Assembly (NCBI RefSeq): GCF_018397995.1
Contig: NZ_BBQH01000034.1
Span: 1-64,000, forward strand
Length of the DNA: 64,000 nucleotides
Reading direction: 5' to 3'
From: Rhizomonospora bruguierae
Lineage (GTDB): Bacteria; Actinomycetota; Actinomycetes; Mycobacteriales; Micromonosporaceae
This document shows positions 17,513-30,313 of the stretch, one piece after another (within the stretch, counting starts at the first letter, position 1; each line of letters starts with the position of its first letter). The notes under the pieces were generated by a model, which saw nothing but the letters and a program-made list of their open reading frames with translations, searched no databases and was not told where the DNA came from. The translations under genes and the position numbers were made by a program.

Positions 17513-19177
17513 ATGGCCGAATCGGACCAGACCCCCACCGACCCGACCCCCAACCCCCGACGCCGACCCACCGCCGCCCGCGCGGCCGCGGTGGCACGGC
17601 GCGCGGCCGGTAGAGCCGGCCGGGTGGCGGGGCGCGTGGCGAGCGCGATCGCCCACCCCGGGCGGGCACGGCGGCACCCGGTGCTGTGGCGCGCCGCCAC
17701 CGTCCTCGCCGTCCTCGCGGTCGGGGTCGGCGGCGCGGTCCTCGGCATCCTGCTCTTCGGCCGGACCGGCGTCGACGTGGGGCCGTTCCACGCCGAGATG
17801 CGGCTCTCCCCGTCCGCCTCCGGCGGCAGCCAGGTCAACATCCCGCCGCTCGGCGCCCTGCACCTGGCCACCCACGCCGGCCCCGCCCACTTGAGCATCA
17901 CCCTCGACTCCCTCGACCAGCGCCGGACCGAGGAACTGATCACCGACCCGAACGCGATCACCCGGGCCAGCCAGACCGCCGTCTCCGACGTGACGAACGG
18001 GGTGATCCGCCTCAGCCTGCGCACGCTGGCCGTGGCCGTGCTGACCGGGCTCCTGCTCGCCGCACTGATCTTCCGGCGGGTGCGGCTGGTGGCCTGGTCG
18101 GGCACGGTCGCGCTGGCCACCACGGCGGCGAGCCTGGGCATCGCCGCGGGCACGTTCCGGGTCGGCGCCATCGAGGAGCCGCGGTACACGGGCCTGCTGG
18201 TCAACGCCCCCGCCGTGGTCGGCGACGCGCGCCGCATCGCCGACCGGTACGACCAGTACGCGGCGCAGTTGCAGTCGATCGTCGGCAACGTCAGCCGCCT
18301 CTACACCACGGTCTCGACGCTGCCGGTGTACCAGCCCAACTCCGAAACCACCCGGGTGCTGCACGTCTCGGACCTGCACCTGAACCCGACCGCGTGGTCG
18401 CTAATCCGGACCGTGGTGGAGCAGTTCGACATCGACGTGGTGATCGACACGGGTGACATCAACGACTGGGGCAGCGAACCGGAGGCGTCGTTCGTCGACA
18501 CGATCGCGCTGCTCCGGGTGCCGTACGTGTACATCCGCGGCAACCACGACTCGTACCTGACCGAGCGGGCGGTGGCCCGGCAGCGCAACGCGATCGTCCT
18601 GGACAACTCGATCCGCACCGTCGCGGGACTCACCATCGCGGGCATCGGCGACCCCCGGTTCACCCCGGACAAGCAGGAGTCGCCGCCCGGCTCCGGCAGC
18701 CTTCCCGGCACCATCGACAGCGTCCTGAACTCGGGTCGGCAACTCGCCGACACGATCCACGCCTCCGGCCGCCAGGTGGACATCGCCCTGGTGCACGACC
18801 CGGCGTCGGCGGGGGCACTGGCCGGCGTCTGCCCGCTGGTACTCGCCGGGCACCTGCACAACCGCACGGTCAGCGAACTCGACCCGCCGCCCGGCAGCCT
18901 ACCGGGAACGAAGCCGACCCGGCTGCTCGTGGAGGGCTCCACCGGCGGGGCGGGGCTGCGCGGGCTGGAGGGCGAGCAGCCCACCCCGCTGGCGATGTCG
19001 GTGCTGTACTTCGACCGCCTGCACGCCCTACAGGCGTACGACGACATCACCGTCGGCGGGACCGGCCAGTCCCAGGTCGAGCTGAAGCGCCACCTGGTCG
19101 GCGAGCCCCAGCCGGCGGGGACAGCGACACAGGCGCCGCCGCCCGCGCAGTCCCCGCCGCCGACCCCGACCCGCTAG
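17513..19177 (+). CDS. Membrane-anchored metallophosphoesterase
   Basis: 554 aa. A basic N-terminus and a membrane helix (about 63-85), an extracytoplasmic segment, then two more helices (about 180-225) precede a calcineurin-like phosphoesterase domain (about 280-510). All metal-binding blocks are present: LHVSDLHLN, IDTGDIND, RGNHDS, LVHDP and AGHLHN. The tail is Pro/Gln-rich. The substrate is unknown; a phosphodiester or phosphoprotein at the membrane is likely. Start ATG 17513 has AGGAAAGG upstream. It converges on gatB with only 7 bases between the stops. Confidence 0.87.
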   Translation: MAESDQTPTDPTPNPRRRPTAARAAAVARRAAGRAGRVAGRVASAIAHPGRARRHPVLWRAATVLAVLAVGVGGAVLGILLFGRTGVDVGPFHAEMRLSPSASGGSQVNIPPLGALHLATHAGPAHLSITLDSLDQRRTEELITDPNAITRASQTAVSDVTNGVIRLSLRTLAVAVLTGLLLAALIFRRVRLVAWSGTVALATTAASLGIAAGTFRVGAIEEPRYTGLLVNAPAVVGDARRIADRYDQYAAQLQSIVGNVSRLYTTVSTLPVYQPNSETTRVLHVSDLHLNPTAWSLIRTVVEQFDIDVVIDTGDINDWGSEPEASFVDTIALLRVPYVYIRGNHDSYLTERAVARQRNAIVLDNSIRTVAGLTIAGIGDPRFTPDKQESPPGSGSLPGTIDSVLNSGRQLADTIHASGRQVDIALVHDPASAGALAGVCPLVLAGHLHNRTVSELDPPPGSLPGTKPTRLLVEGSTGGAGLRGLEGEQPTPLAMSVLYFDRLHALQAYDDITVGGTGQSQVELKRHLVGEPQPAGTATQAPPPAQSPPPTPTR

Positions 19178-19184
19178 CGGGACG

Positions 19185-20681
19185 CTACTGGACGCCCAGC
19201 CGCGACAGGATCAGCTCGCGGACCGCCTTCGCGTCCGCCTGCCCGCGGGTGGTCTTCATGACCGCCCCGACCAGCACCCCCGCCGCCGCCACCTTGCCCT
19301 CGCGGATCTTGGCGGCCACGTCCGGGTTGGCGGCGATCGCCTCGTCCACGGCCGCGCCCAGCGCGCCGGTGTCCGACACGACCTCCAGGCCGCGCGCCGC
19401 CATCACCTCGGACGGCGTGCCCTCGCCGGCCAGGACGCCCTCGAGCACCGTCCGGGCGAGCTTGTCGTTGAGCCGCCCGGCGTCGACCAGCGACTGCAAC
19501 TCGGCCACGTCCGCCGGCGTGGCGCCGACCGTCGACAGGTCGACCCCGGCCTCGTTCGCGCGCCGGGCCAGCTCGCCCAGCCACCACTTGCGGGCGCCCT
19601 CCGGCGACGAACCCGCCGCCACCGTACGCTCGATCAGCTCGACCGCGCCGGCGTTGAGCACCGCCTGCATGTCCAGGTCGGACAGCCCCCACGCCTGCTG
19701 GAGCCGGGCGCGGTGCACCCGCGGCAACTCCGGCAGTTCGGTCTTCAGCCGGGCCACCCACTCCGGGTCCGGCGCCAGCGGCACCAGGTCCGGCTCCGGG
19801 AAGTACCGGTAGTCCGTGGCCGTCTCCTTGGACCGCCCCGGCCGGGTGTCCCCGGTCTCCTCGTGAAAGTGGCGGGTCTCCTGCACGATCCGCTCGCCGG
19901 CGTCCAGCACCGCGGCCTGGCGCAGCATCTCCGCCCGGACCGCCCGCTCCACCGACCGCAGCGAGTTGACGTTCTTGGTCTCGGTGCGGGTGCCCCACTG
20001 GTCGCCCGGCCGGTTCAGCGACGTGTTCACGTCGCAGCGCAGCGAGCCCTGCTCCATCCGTACGTCCGAGACGCCGAGCACCCGGATCACGTCCCGCAGT
20101 TCGGTCACGTACGCGCGGGCCACCGCGGGCGCGTCCGCGCCGGTACCCGGGATCGGCCTCGTCACGATCTCCACCAGCGGGATGCCGGCCCGGTTGTAGT
20201 CCACAAGCGACTCGGTGGCGCCGTGGATCCGGCCGGTCGCGCCACCCACGTGCAGCGTCTTGCCGGTGTCCTCCTCCAGGTGCACCCGCTCGATGTCGAT
20301 CCGCACCGGGCGCCCGTCCACCTCGACGTCCAGGTAGCCGTCCGTGCACAGCGGCTCGTCGTACTGGCTGGTCTGGAAATTCTTCGGCATGTCCGGGTAG
20401 AAGTAGTTCTTCCGGGCGAACCGGCACCAGGACGCGATCGTGCAGTTCAGGGCGAGCCCGATCCGGATCGTCGCCTCGATCGCGGCGGCGTTGGCCACCG
20501 GCAGCGAGCCGGGCAGCCCCAGGCACACCGGGCAGACCTGGGTGTTCGGCTCGGCGCCGAACCCGGTCGGGCAGCCGCAGAACATCTTCGTCCGGGTACC
20601 CAGTTCGACGTGCGTCTCCAGGCCGATCACCGGCTCGAACCGGGCGGTCACGTCCTCGTACGGAGGCAGCGTGATGGTCAT
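19185..20681 (-). CDS. gatB: Asp/Glu-tRNA amidotransferase subunit B
   Basis: 498 aa from ATG 20681, which has AGGAG six bases upstream. With GatA and GatC it converts Glu-tRNA(Gln) and Asp-tRNA(Asn) to the amidated forms; GatB binds the tRNA and phosphorylates the substrate. The N-terminus [20 protein letters not shown], the zinc cysteines in FCGCP and CPVCLGLPG, and the C-terminal YqeY-like domain are all present. It is the full family length. The frame continues upstream of the ATG without a stop through a DUF4276 domain to 21368, so a 727-residue fusion could also be made. The usual gat operon order is broken by a two-gene insert between gatA and gatB. Confidence 0.97.
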   Translation of the reverse strand: MTITLPPYEDVTARFEPVIGLETHVELGTRTKMFCGCPTGFGAEPNTQVCPVCLGLPGSLPVANAAAIEATIRIGLALNCTIASWCRFARKNYFYPDMPKNFQTSQYDEPLCTDGYLDVEVDGRPVRIDIERVHLEEDTGKTLHVGGATGRIHGATESLVDYNRAGIPLVEIVTRPIPGTGADAPAVARAYVTELRDVIRVLGVSDVRMEQGSLRCDVNTSLNRPGDQWGTRTETKNVNSLRSVERAVRAEMLRQAAVLDAGERIVQETRHFHEETGDTRPGRSKETATDYRYFPEPDLVPLAPDPEWVARLKTELPELPRVHRARLQQAWGLSDLDMQAVLNAGAVELIERTVAAGSSPEGARKWWLGELARRANEAGVDLSTVGATPADVAELQSLVDAGRLNDKLARTVLEGVLAGEGTPSEVMAARGLEVVSDTGALGAAVDEAIAANPDVAAKIREGKVAAAGVLVGAVMKTTRGQADAKAVRELILSRLGVQ

Positions 20682-21368
20682 CGTCGCTCCTGACTGTTTG
20701 GGCGCTTGACGGCTACCCGCCCACAAAACATCAATCTCATTGACGCCGCCGGTAGCTATGTGAACGGGAGCATCAGCCGTGGAGTCCTGCCATTCAAGGA
20801 AGGACGGCACAGACCGCAGCCTCTCGAGCGATATCAACTCGGCCAAGCGTTCGAAGTAGTTTTCAACGGGCCGCCCGATACGCGTTCCAATCTTCGCGAG
20901 TGGAACCTTGGGATCGTGAATTCGTTCCACGTCGCAGGCGCGGACAGGTACGCCCAGCTCCGGATCACGCCAACGCACGCCGAGCGCCCGGCGAAGGGCC
21001 TCCCCGTCAGCCAGAACCCAGGACTCGGTCTCCCTGACGGGAATGACCATGACCAGTTTCTCCGGTCGCGGCCCCCATCCCGCCACGAGCGGTTCGACCC
21101 ATTCTCGCTCGCACCGGGCGCGATTAGCTCCCTGATCCCGATGCACAAACACCACGGAAAAACTACCGCGGTTTCTGTCCACCAGCCGAAGTATTTCATC
21201 CCGCGAAGGCGGCCCTGACCTGTGCCGAACCACCGTGACATCCGGAATCTCGATGGCATCCAGAAACGCGGTAGCGCACAGGTCGTCGAGCGCGCGCCCC
21301 AGCAGCCTGGGCAACAGCCGATCGTCGGTGGCGCCTTCCGAGATGAGGGCGGATGTCAAGTATCGCAT
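20682..21368 (-). CDS. DUF4276 Toprim-like protein, fused in frame to gatB
   Basis: 229 codons from ATG 21368 to the gatB start, with no stop of its own. [20 protein letters not shown] at residues 8-27 matches the acidic EGxTD start of DUF4276 and OLD/Toprim-type proteins, VVFVHRDQG is the following acidic block, and [14 protein letters not shown] is the E-x-E-x-W block of DUF4276. Such proteins are usually about 200-230 aa and are encoded beside an SMC-like ATPase. The start overlaps the ATPase stop by one base (TGATG), so the two are translationally coupled. Local G+C is low: 32 of 60 bases at 21121-21180. The expected role, nucleic-acid cleavage or nucleotide-dependent toxicity controlled by the ATPase, is an inference from family and context. 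Confidence 0.72.
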
Positions 21369-22747
21369 CAGACGCCCAGCGCCTCGCTGACCTCGAAGTC
21401 CGCTATCTCCGCCGGACTGACCACCGCGCCGACGTCCAAGCCCGGGCCGGTCTGCTCCATGGCGGAGACACCTCGCACCCGCGTAACGCGGCTCTTCGGC
21501 GAGCCCGGCGTCACCTTGGCGGCCGTGTCCACAAAGACCACATCTCTGCGCAGCCCGGTGCCGTCCGCCGAGCGGAGGGCACGCAATATTGCCGGGGAAT
21601 GGCTGCTGAGGATGAGCTGGTTCAGAGAGGACCGATCGTCGGTAAGCCGCCGCTCAAGTGAACGGTCCACGAGTGTACGCAGATGCCGCACGAATTGCGC
21701 CAGGCGTTCGGGATAGATTCCGTTCTCGGACTCTTCAAAGCAGATCAACCCGGGCCCTCTGGGGTCATATAGAGCCGCAAGCAACGCGATGGCCCTAAGC
21801 GTGCCGTCTGACGCGACGCGGGCCGAGAACGGGGCCTCGTCGCGCGCGACGACCTGAACTTGGCGCTGGCGGCGTGCCTCATCCTCGTCGAGGCCGACCC
21901 CAACGACTTCAGGAATGACCGCCGCGAGGTCTGCGGACAGGTCGTTCAGGACACCGTCCGGCCGGTCAGCGCTGCCGGTCTCCTGGGCTATCCGTCGAAG
22001 AGCGTTTGCCAGATGAGCGCCGTTTGCGCCGAGTACATCGGGGTCGTCGTAGGAGTCGGCGGCGCGCAGCGCCGTGGGGTCCAGATGCAGCAGCTTCCAC
22101 GACCGGAACTCGGCTCTGAGGGCATACAATAGAGGGAACTCATTCGCCGTGGTGAGACTCGAAAGAACGGTAGCGGTCGCCTCGCTGGCGGGCAGTTCCC
22201 GAGGACGGCCCTGCGCACCCTTCTGTTGCCTGATCACGAACTTTGGTCGCGCCGGATCGCTCGTATCCGTCTCAAGGAGATCGGATGTGCGCGAACTGTA
22301 GACAGCCAGTCCCGGAGCGAATGTGGCGATCCATGTGTCTTCGCTGCGCCTGATCGGTCTGACTGACTCCCGGACGACGTACGGCCGCAGACCGCGCGAC
22401 TCCCGCAACTCGATCGACACTTCATATCTCAGCCGCGAATGGCCGACAGGCGCCGTATCACCGAAGGCGTCGGTAACACTGCGATCAAGCAGGACCTCCG
22501 CGGCGAAGGTCATGCACGTCGCTCTGCCGCCGTCGCTGTAACGATGAAATAGCTCCGTAACCTCGCCCCGCGCGTGCTGAGCGGCTTCTAGCAGCGACCC
22601 GTCAGCCAGCAGACGGAGAAACTGCAGCGCGTCGAACAGGTTGGACTTACCGGCCGCGTTGCGTCCGAGCACGACAAGAAAGGGGGGCACGTCCAGAGCG
22701 AAGTCTCGAAACGTCTTAAACCCATCTATCTCTATTCTCGTCAGCAT
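21368..22747 (-). CDS. AAA/SMC-type ATPase of a two-gene putative defence cassette
   Basis: 459 aa. The N-terminus [12 protein letters not shown] and Walker [10 protein letters not shown] (28-36) are those of AAA_21/RecF-like ATPases. [14 protein letters not shown] is the signature region, [13 protein letters not shown] is Walker B with Glu at the catalytic pair, and [11 protein letters not shown] is the sensor His motif. Partners of this ATPase type include nucleases and toxins in anti-phage systems (OLD, Gabija, PARIS, AbiL-type). The gene follows gatA after 27 bases with its own GGGGAGAG site. Early codons include AGA, two ATA and two TTT, rare in such G+C-rich genomes, which indicates acquisition from another source. 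It is translationally coupled to the DUF4276 gene. Confidence 0.85.
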   Translation of the reverse strand: MLTRIEIDGFKTFRDFALDVPPFLVVLGRNAAGKSNLFDALQFLRLLADGSLLEAAQHARGEVTELFHRYSDGGRATCMTFAAEVLLDRSVTDAFGDTAPVGHSRLRYEVSIELRESRGLRPYVVRESVRPIRRSEDTWIATFAPGLAVYSSRTSDLLETDTSDPARPKFVIRQQKGAQGRPRELPASEATATVLSSLTTANEFPLLYALRAEFRSWKLLHLDPTALRAADSYDDPDVLGANGAHLANALRRIAQETGSADRPDGVLNDLSADLAAVIPEVVGVGLDEDEARRQRQVQVVARDEAPFSARVASDGTLRAIALLAALYDPRGPGLICFEESENGIYPERLAQFVRHLRTLVDRSLERRLTDDRSSLNQLILSSHSPAILRALRSADGTGLRRDVVFVDTAAKVTPGSPKSRVTRVRGVSAMEQTGPGLDVGAVVSPAEIADFEVSEALGV

Positions 22748-22774
22748 TAGCTCTCCCCTGCCCTCCAGTCGCCA

Positions 22775-24250
22775 TCACAGCGCCGGCGGGGTGAGCGTGC
22801 CGACGGCGGACTCCAGCGCCGCGGCCACCCGGTACATCCGGTCGTCGGCCATGGTCGGCGCCATGATCTGGAAGCCGACCGGCAGCCCGTCCGACAGGCC
22901 GCACGGGACCGAGATGGCCGGGCCCCCGTACAGGTTCGTCGGGATCGTGAACAGGTCGGCGAGGTACATCTGGTACGGGTCGGAGGTGCGCGAGCCGAAC
23001 GGGAACGCCACGAACGGCGTGGTCGGCGACACCAGCACGTCGACCCGCTCGAACGCGGCGGTGAAGTCCCGCGTGATCAGCGTGCGGACCTTCTGCGCCT
23101 GCCCGTAGTAGGCGTCGTAGTAGCCGGACGACAGCGCGTACGTGCCGATGATGATGCGCCGCTTGACCTCCGGGCCGAAGCCCGCCTCCCGGGTCAGCGA
23201 CATGACCTCCTCCAGCGAACGCTGGCCGTCGTCGCCCACCCGCAGGCCGTACCGCACCCCGTCGAAGCGGGCCAGGTTCGACGAGCACTCGCTCGGCGCG
23301 ATCAGGTAGTACGCCGGCAGCGCGTACTCGAAGTGCGGGCAGGACACCTCGACCACCTCGGCGCCCAGCTTGGTCAGGCGCTCCAGCGCCTCGCCGAAGG
23401 CGGCCATCACCCCCGGCTCCGCCCCCTCACCGGAGAACTGACTCACCAGGCCCAGCCGCACGCCGGACAGGTCGCCCGTGGCGCCCCGGCGGGCCGCGGC
23501 CACCACCTCCGGCACCGGCTGCGGGATCGACGTGGAGTCGCGCCGGTCGTGCCCGCCGATCACGGCGTGCAGCAGCGCCGCATCCACCACCGTGCGGGCG
23601 CACGGGCCCGGCGTGTCCAGCGACGACGAGAACGCGATCAGCCCGTACCGGGACGTGCCGCCGTAGGTGGGCTTCGCCCCCACCGTGCCGGTGACCGCGC
23701 CCGGCTGGCGGATCGAGCCGCCGGTGTCCGAGCCGATCGCCAGCGGCGCCTCGTACGCGGCCAGGGCGGCCGCGCTGCCGCCGCCCGAGCCACCCGGGAT
23801 GCGTCCCAGGTCCCACGGGTTGCGGGTCGGCCCGTAGGCCGAGTACTCCGTCGACGAGCCCATCGCGAACTCGTCCATGTTCGTCTTGCCGACGATCACC
23901 GTGCCGGCCGCCCGCAGCCGCTGCACGATCGTCGAGTCGTACGGCGGGCGCCAGCCCTCCAGGATCTTCGAGCCGGCGGTGGTCGGCACGCCCCGGGTGG
24001 TCAGCACGTCCTTCACCGCGACCGGGACGCCCGCCAGCGGGCCCAGCTCCTCGCCGGCGGCGCGGGCGCGGTCCACCCGCTCCGCGGCGGCCAGCGCGCC
24101 GGCCTCGTCCACGTGCAGGAACGCCGCCACCTGGCCGTCCACCTCGGCGATCCGGTCCAGGTGGGCGCGGGTCGCCTCGACCGCGGACGCCTCGCCCCGG
24201 GCGATCGCCCCGGCCAGGTCCGCGGCGCTCAGCCTGATCAGGTCGGTCAT
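22775..24250 (-). CDS. gatA: Asp/Glu-tRNA amidotransferase subunit A
   Basis: 491 aa. The amidase subunit releases ammonia from glutamine for GatB. The Ser-cis-Ser-Lys catalytic triad is visible: Lys in [12 protein letters not shown], cis-Ser in [13 protein letters not shown] and the nucleophile Ser in [16 protein letters not shown]. It lies 3 bases downstream of gatC, giving a standard gatC-gatA pair. Downstream the foreign ATPase gene starts after 27 bases where gatB (or pfkA then gatB in M. tuberculosis, from memory) would be expected. Confidence 0.97.
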   Translation of the reverse strand: MTDLIRLSAADLAGAIARGEASAVEATRAHLDRIAEVDGQVAAFLHVDEAGALAAAERVDRARAAGEELGPLAGVPVAVKDVLTTRGVPTTAGSKILEGWRPPYDSTIVQRLRAAGTVIVGKTNMDEFAMGSSTEYSAYGPTRNPWDLGRIPGGSGGGSAAALAAYEAPLAIGSDTGGSIRQPGAVTGTVGAKPTYGGTSRYGLIAFSSSLDTPGPCARTVVDAALLHAVIGGHDRRDSTSIPQPVPEVVAAARRGATGDLSGVRLGLVSQFSGEGAEPGVMAAFGEALERLTKLGAEVVEVSCPHFEYALPAYYLIAPSECSSNLARFDGVRYGLRVGDDGQRSLEEVMSLTREAGFGPEVKRRIIIGTYALSSGYYDAYYGQAQKVRTLITRDFTAAFERVDVLVSPTTPFVAFPFGSRTSDPYQMYLADLFTIPTNLYGGPAISVPCGLSDGLPVGFQIMAPTMADDRMYRVAAALESAVGTLTPPAL

Positions 24251-24253
24251 GGC

Positions 24254-24553
24254 TCAGGCCTCCTCGTCCAGGATCCGCGGTACCCGGAACCGGTCCTCCG
24301 CGGCGTCCGGCGCACCGGCCAGGACCTCCTCGCGGGGCAGGCACGGCTCCGCCACGTCGTCGCGCAGCACGTTGGTCAGCGGGACCGAGTGCGACGTGGG
24401 CGGGATGTCCCCCGCGGTCACCTCGCCGACCCGGGCCACCGCCTGGAGGATCACGTCCAGCTGGCCGGCGAACGTGTCCAGCTCCGCCTCGGTGACGGCG
24501 AGCCGCGACAGGCGCGCCAGGTGCGCGACCTCCTCGCGGGAGATGGCGGCCAT
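24254..24553 (-). CDS. gatC: Asp/Glu-tRNA amidotransferase subunit C
   Basis: 99 aa, normal for the family. It bridges GatA and GatB in the amidotransferase. SREEVAHLARLSRLAVTEAE at the N-terminus is the conserved helix and FRVPRILDEEA the C-terminal strand. It starts the gat operon. GGGAG lies nine bases before ATG 24553. A TAGACT sequence on the minus strand (24622-24627) could be the -10 box of the operon and overlaps the stop codon of the upstream GGDEF-EAL gene. Confidence 0.95.
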   Translation of the reverse strand: MAAISREEVAHLARLSRLAVTEAELDTFAGQLDVILQAVARVGEVTAGDIPPTSHSVPLTNVLRDDVAEPCLPREEVLAGAPDAAEDRFRVPRILDEEA

Positions 24554-24624
24554 GGGTAACTCTCCCTGTCCGTGGACGACCGGTGGCGCGCGCGGCGTCC
24601 CACGCGCGCGGTGACCCCGCGAGT

Positions 24625-26733
24625 CTATTTGCCGCCCGCCGCGCCCGAGATGCTGGGTGGCTTCCTGTGCCGCCCACCGCCGCCCGACACCGCGGGCGGC
24701 CGGTAGCGGGCCAGCCAGCCGATCAGCTCGTCACCCGGCATGGGGCGGCCGAAGAACCAGCCCTGCGCCGCGTGGCAGCGCGCCTCGCGCAGCCGCCGCC
24801 AGGTCGCCTCGTCCTCCACGCCCTCGGCGACGACGCGCAGCCCCAGGGCCCGCGCCAGCTCGATCGTGGACGTGACGATCGCGGCGTCGTCCGCGTCCTG
24901 GACCATCCCCAGCACGAACGAACGGTCCACCTTCACCTCGGTCACCGGAAGCCGCCGCAGGTGTTGCAGCGACGAGTACCCGGTGCCGAAGTCGTCCAGG
25001 GCGATCCCGACGCCGATCCGGTCCAGCCGGGCGATCGTCGCCAGCACCCGGCGCGGGTCCGCCATCAGCGCGCCCTCGGTGATCTCCAACTGGAGCAGCG
25101 CGGCCGGCACCCCGTACCGCGCCAGCCGGTCCGCGACGCGGTCGGCCAGCTCGCCGGTGTGCAGGTCCCGGACGCTCACGTTCAGCGAGGCGCGCAGCCG
25201 CACCCCGCTCGCCGCCCACTTGGCCATCTGCTCCACCACGTCGTCCAGCACCCGGTGGGTGAGCAGGCGCATCACCGCGGTGTGCTCGGCCGCCCGGATC
25301 AGCTCCTCCGGGTTCACCCGCCCGCGCCGCGGGTGGTGCCAGCGCAGCAGCGCCTCCACCCCGACCACCTCGCCGGTCTCCAGTGCCACCTGCGGCTGGT
25401 AGTACATGGTGATCTCGTCGCTGCCCGGGGTTTCCAGGGCCCGGCGCAGGTCGGCGAGCAGGCTCAGCCGCTCCGGCGAGTTGTGGTCGCTCTCCGGCGC
25501 GTACACCGAGACCGTGGCGCCCCGGCTCTTCGCGTCGTACATCGCCACGTCGGCGTGGCGCATCAGGGTGGCGAAGTCGTCGCCGTGCTCCGGGTACAGC
25601 GCCACGCCGATCGCGGCGCCCACGTCCAGCGGCAGCCCGTCCAGCCACACCGGCTCGGCCAGCGCCAGCGCCACCCGCCCGGCCGCCGCGCGGGCGTCGT
25701 CGGCGTCGACCAGCCCCGGCACCAGCACCGCGAACTCGTCCCCGCCCAGCCGGGCCACCGCCGCCGCGTCGCCGACCGTGTGCACCAGCCGCTGCCCCAC
25801 CTCGACCAGCAGGCGGTCGCCGACCGCGTGCCCCAGCGCGTCGTTGACGTGCTTGAACTGGTCCAGGTCCAGCAGCAGCAGCGCCATCCGCCGCTCGGCC
25901 GCCCCGTCCGCCGCCCGGGTGGCGTGCGCGGCCGCCTGGTCCGCCACCTCGGCCAGCAGCGCCTTACGGTTGGCCAGCCCGGTCAGCGGGTCCATCCGGG
26001 CGAGCTGCTCGTGGTCGACGGAGGCCCGGACCATCCGGTGCACCGCGTACAGCGGCAGCAGCACCAGCGGGATCAGCGCCCAACTCGCCGCCGCGGCGGC
26101 CAGCAGCACCGGGCCGAGCAGCAGCAGCGCCCCGGCGCAGATCGCCTCGAACAGCAGCGCCCGCGCGTCGGCCGCACCCGCCGCGGGACCGAGCCGCAGC
26201 CGCGCGCCGGCGGCGTCCAGCCCGTACCGGACCGCGAACCAGGCGCCCGCCGCGGCCACCGTCACGGTCACCGCCGACCACCGCGGCTGCCCGCCGAAGG
26301 CCAGCTCGCCGTGCCGCGCCAGGCCGACCACCAGCGCGGCCGCGGCCAGCGCCAGCTCGTACTGCGCGACCGCCAGTCCGACCTGCCACGCCGGCTGCCG
26401 CAGCCGCAGCGCGCCCACCGCGACCGCCACCGCCTGCACCGCCACGGCCGGGCCCAGGCCCCAGCCCAACATGATCGCGAAGGAGAAGCAGATGGACGGG
26501 TAGATCGGCGAACCGAGCCCGCGCCCCTGTGGCGCCAGCGGCCGGGCCCCGGCGGCGACCGCCAGCCCCGCCATCACCCACCACGCCACCGGCAGTTCGG
26601 GCAGGCGGGCCGGCAGCCCCGCGAGGGGGACGGCGACCGCGGCCACGGCGAGCGCCGCCACCGCCGCCACGAAGCCGAAGAACGGCACGGCCCGGTCCGG
26701 CGGTACGGAGCTCCGCAGAGCGGCGCTCTCCAT
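24625..26733 (-). CDS. Membrane GGDEF-EAL cyclic-di-GMP protein (consensus motifs)
   Basis: 702 aa. About eight hydrophobic segments (20-235) form an N-terminal membrane sensor region, followed by a GGDEF domain (about 248-415, RLGGDEF intact) and an EAL domain (about 430-680) with EALLRW, NVS, EITE, DDFGTG, KVD and AEGVE all intact. This is the most complete of the three GGDEF-EAL proteins here and is likely catalytically competent. The tail is Gly/Arg-rich. ATG 26733 is chosen because GGAGG lies five bases before it; the GTG two codons upstream would abut the site. It lies between ligA and gatC, interrupting the usual housekeeping order, and is not closely paralogous to the other two in its membrane region. 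Confidence 0.9.
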   Translation of the reverse strand: MESAALRSSVPPDRAVPFFGFVAAVAALAVAAVAVPLAGLPARLPELPVAWWVMAGLAVAAGARPLAPQGRGLGSPIYPSICFSFAIMLGWGLGPAVAVQAVAVAVGALRLRQPAWQVGLAVAQYELALAAAALVVGLARHGELAFGGQPRWSAVTVTVAAAGAWFAVRYGLDAAGARLRLGPAAGAADARALLFEAICAGALLLLGPVLLAAAAASWALIPLVLLPLYAVHRMVRASVDHEQLARMDPLTGLANRKALLAEVADQAAAHATRAADGAAERRMALLLLDLDQFKHVNDALGHAVGDRLLVEVGQRLVHTVGDAAAVARLGGDEFAVLVPGLVDADDARAAAGRVALALAEPVWLDGLPLDVGAAIGVALYPEHGDDFATLMRHADVAMYDAKSRGATVSVYAPESDHNSPERLSLLADLRRALETPGSDEITMYYQPQVALETGEVVGVEALLRWHHPRRGRVNPEELIRAAEHTAVMRLLTHRVLDDVVEQMAKWAASGVRLRASLNVSVRDLHTGELADRVADRLARYGVPAALLQLEITEGALMADPRRVLATIARLDRIGVGIALDDFGTGYSSLQHLRRLPVTEVKVDRSFVLGMVQDADDAAIVTSTIELARALGLRVVAEGVEDEATWRRLREARCHAAQGWFFGRPMPGDELIGWLARYRPPAVSGGGGRHRKPPSISGAAGGK

Positions 26734-26847
26734 GCGCACCTCCGTACGCGGAAGGAGGAACTACCCACTTGGGGTAACGCCTGGGGCCGTTCGTAGCCAC
26801 TAGTCGCGACTAAGTTGAAATAGACCACATATCCGAATTACCGGCGG

Positions 26848-30309
<3,462 letters not shown>

Positions 30310-30313
<4 letters not shown>

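Noticed and set aside
20706-21218. Plus-strand open frame opposite the DUF4276 gene
   Set aside because: No similarity or ribosome site; the minus strand carries the EGxTD and E-x-E-x-W motifs.
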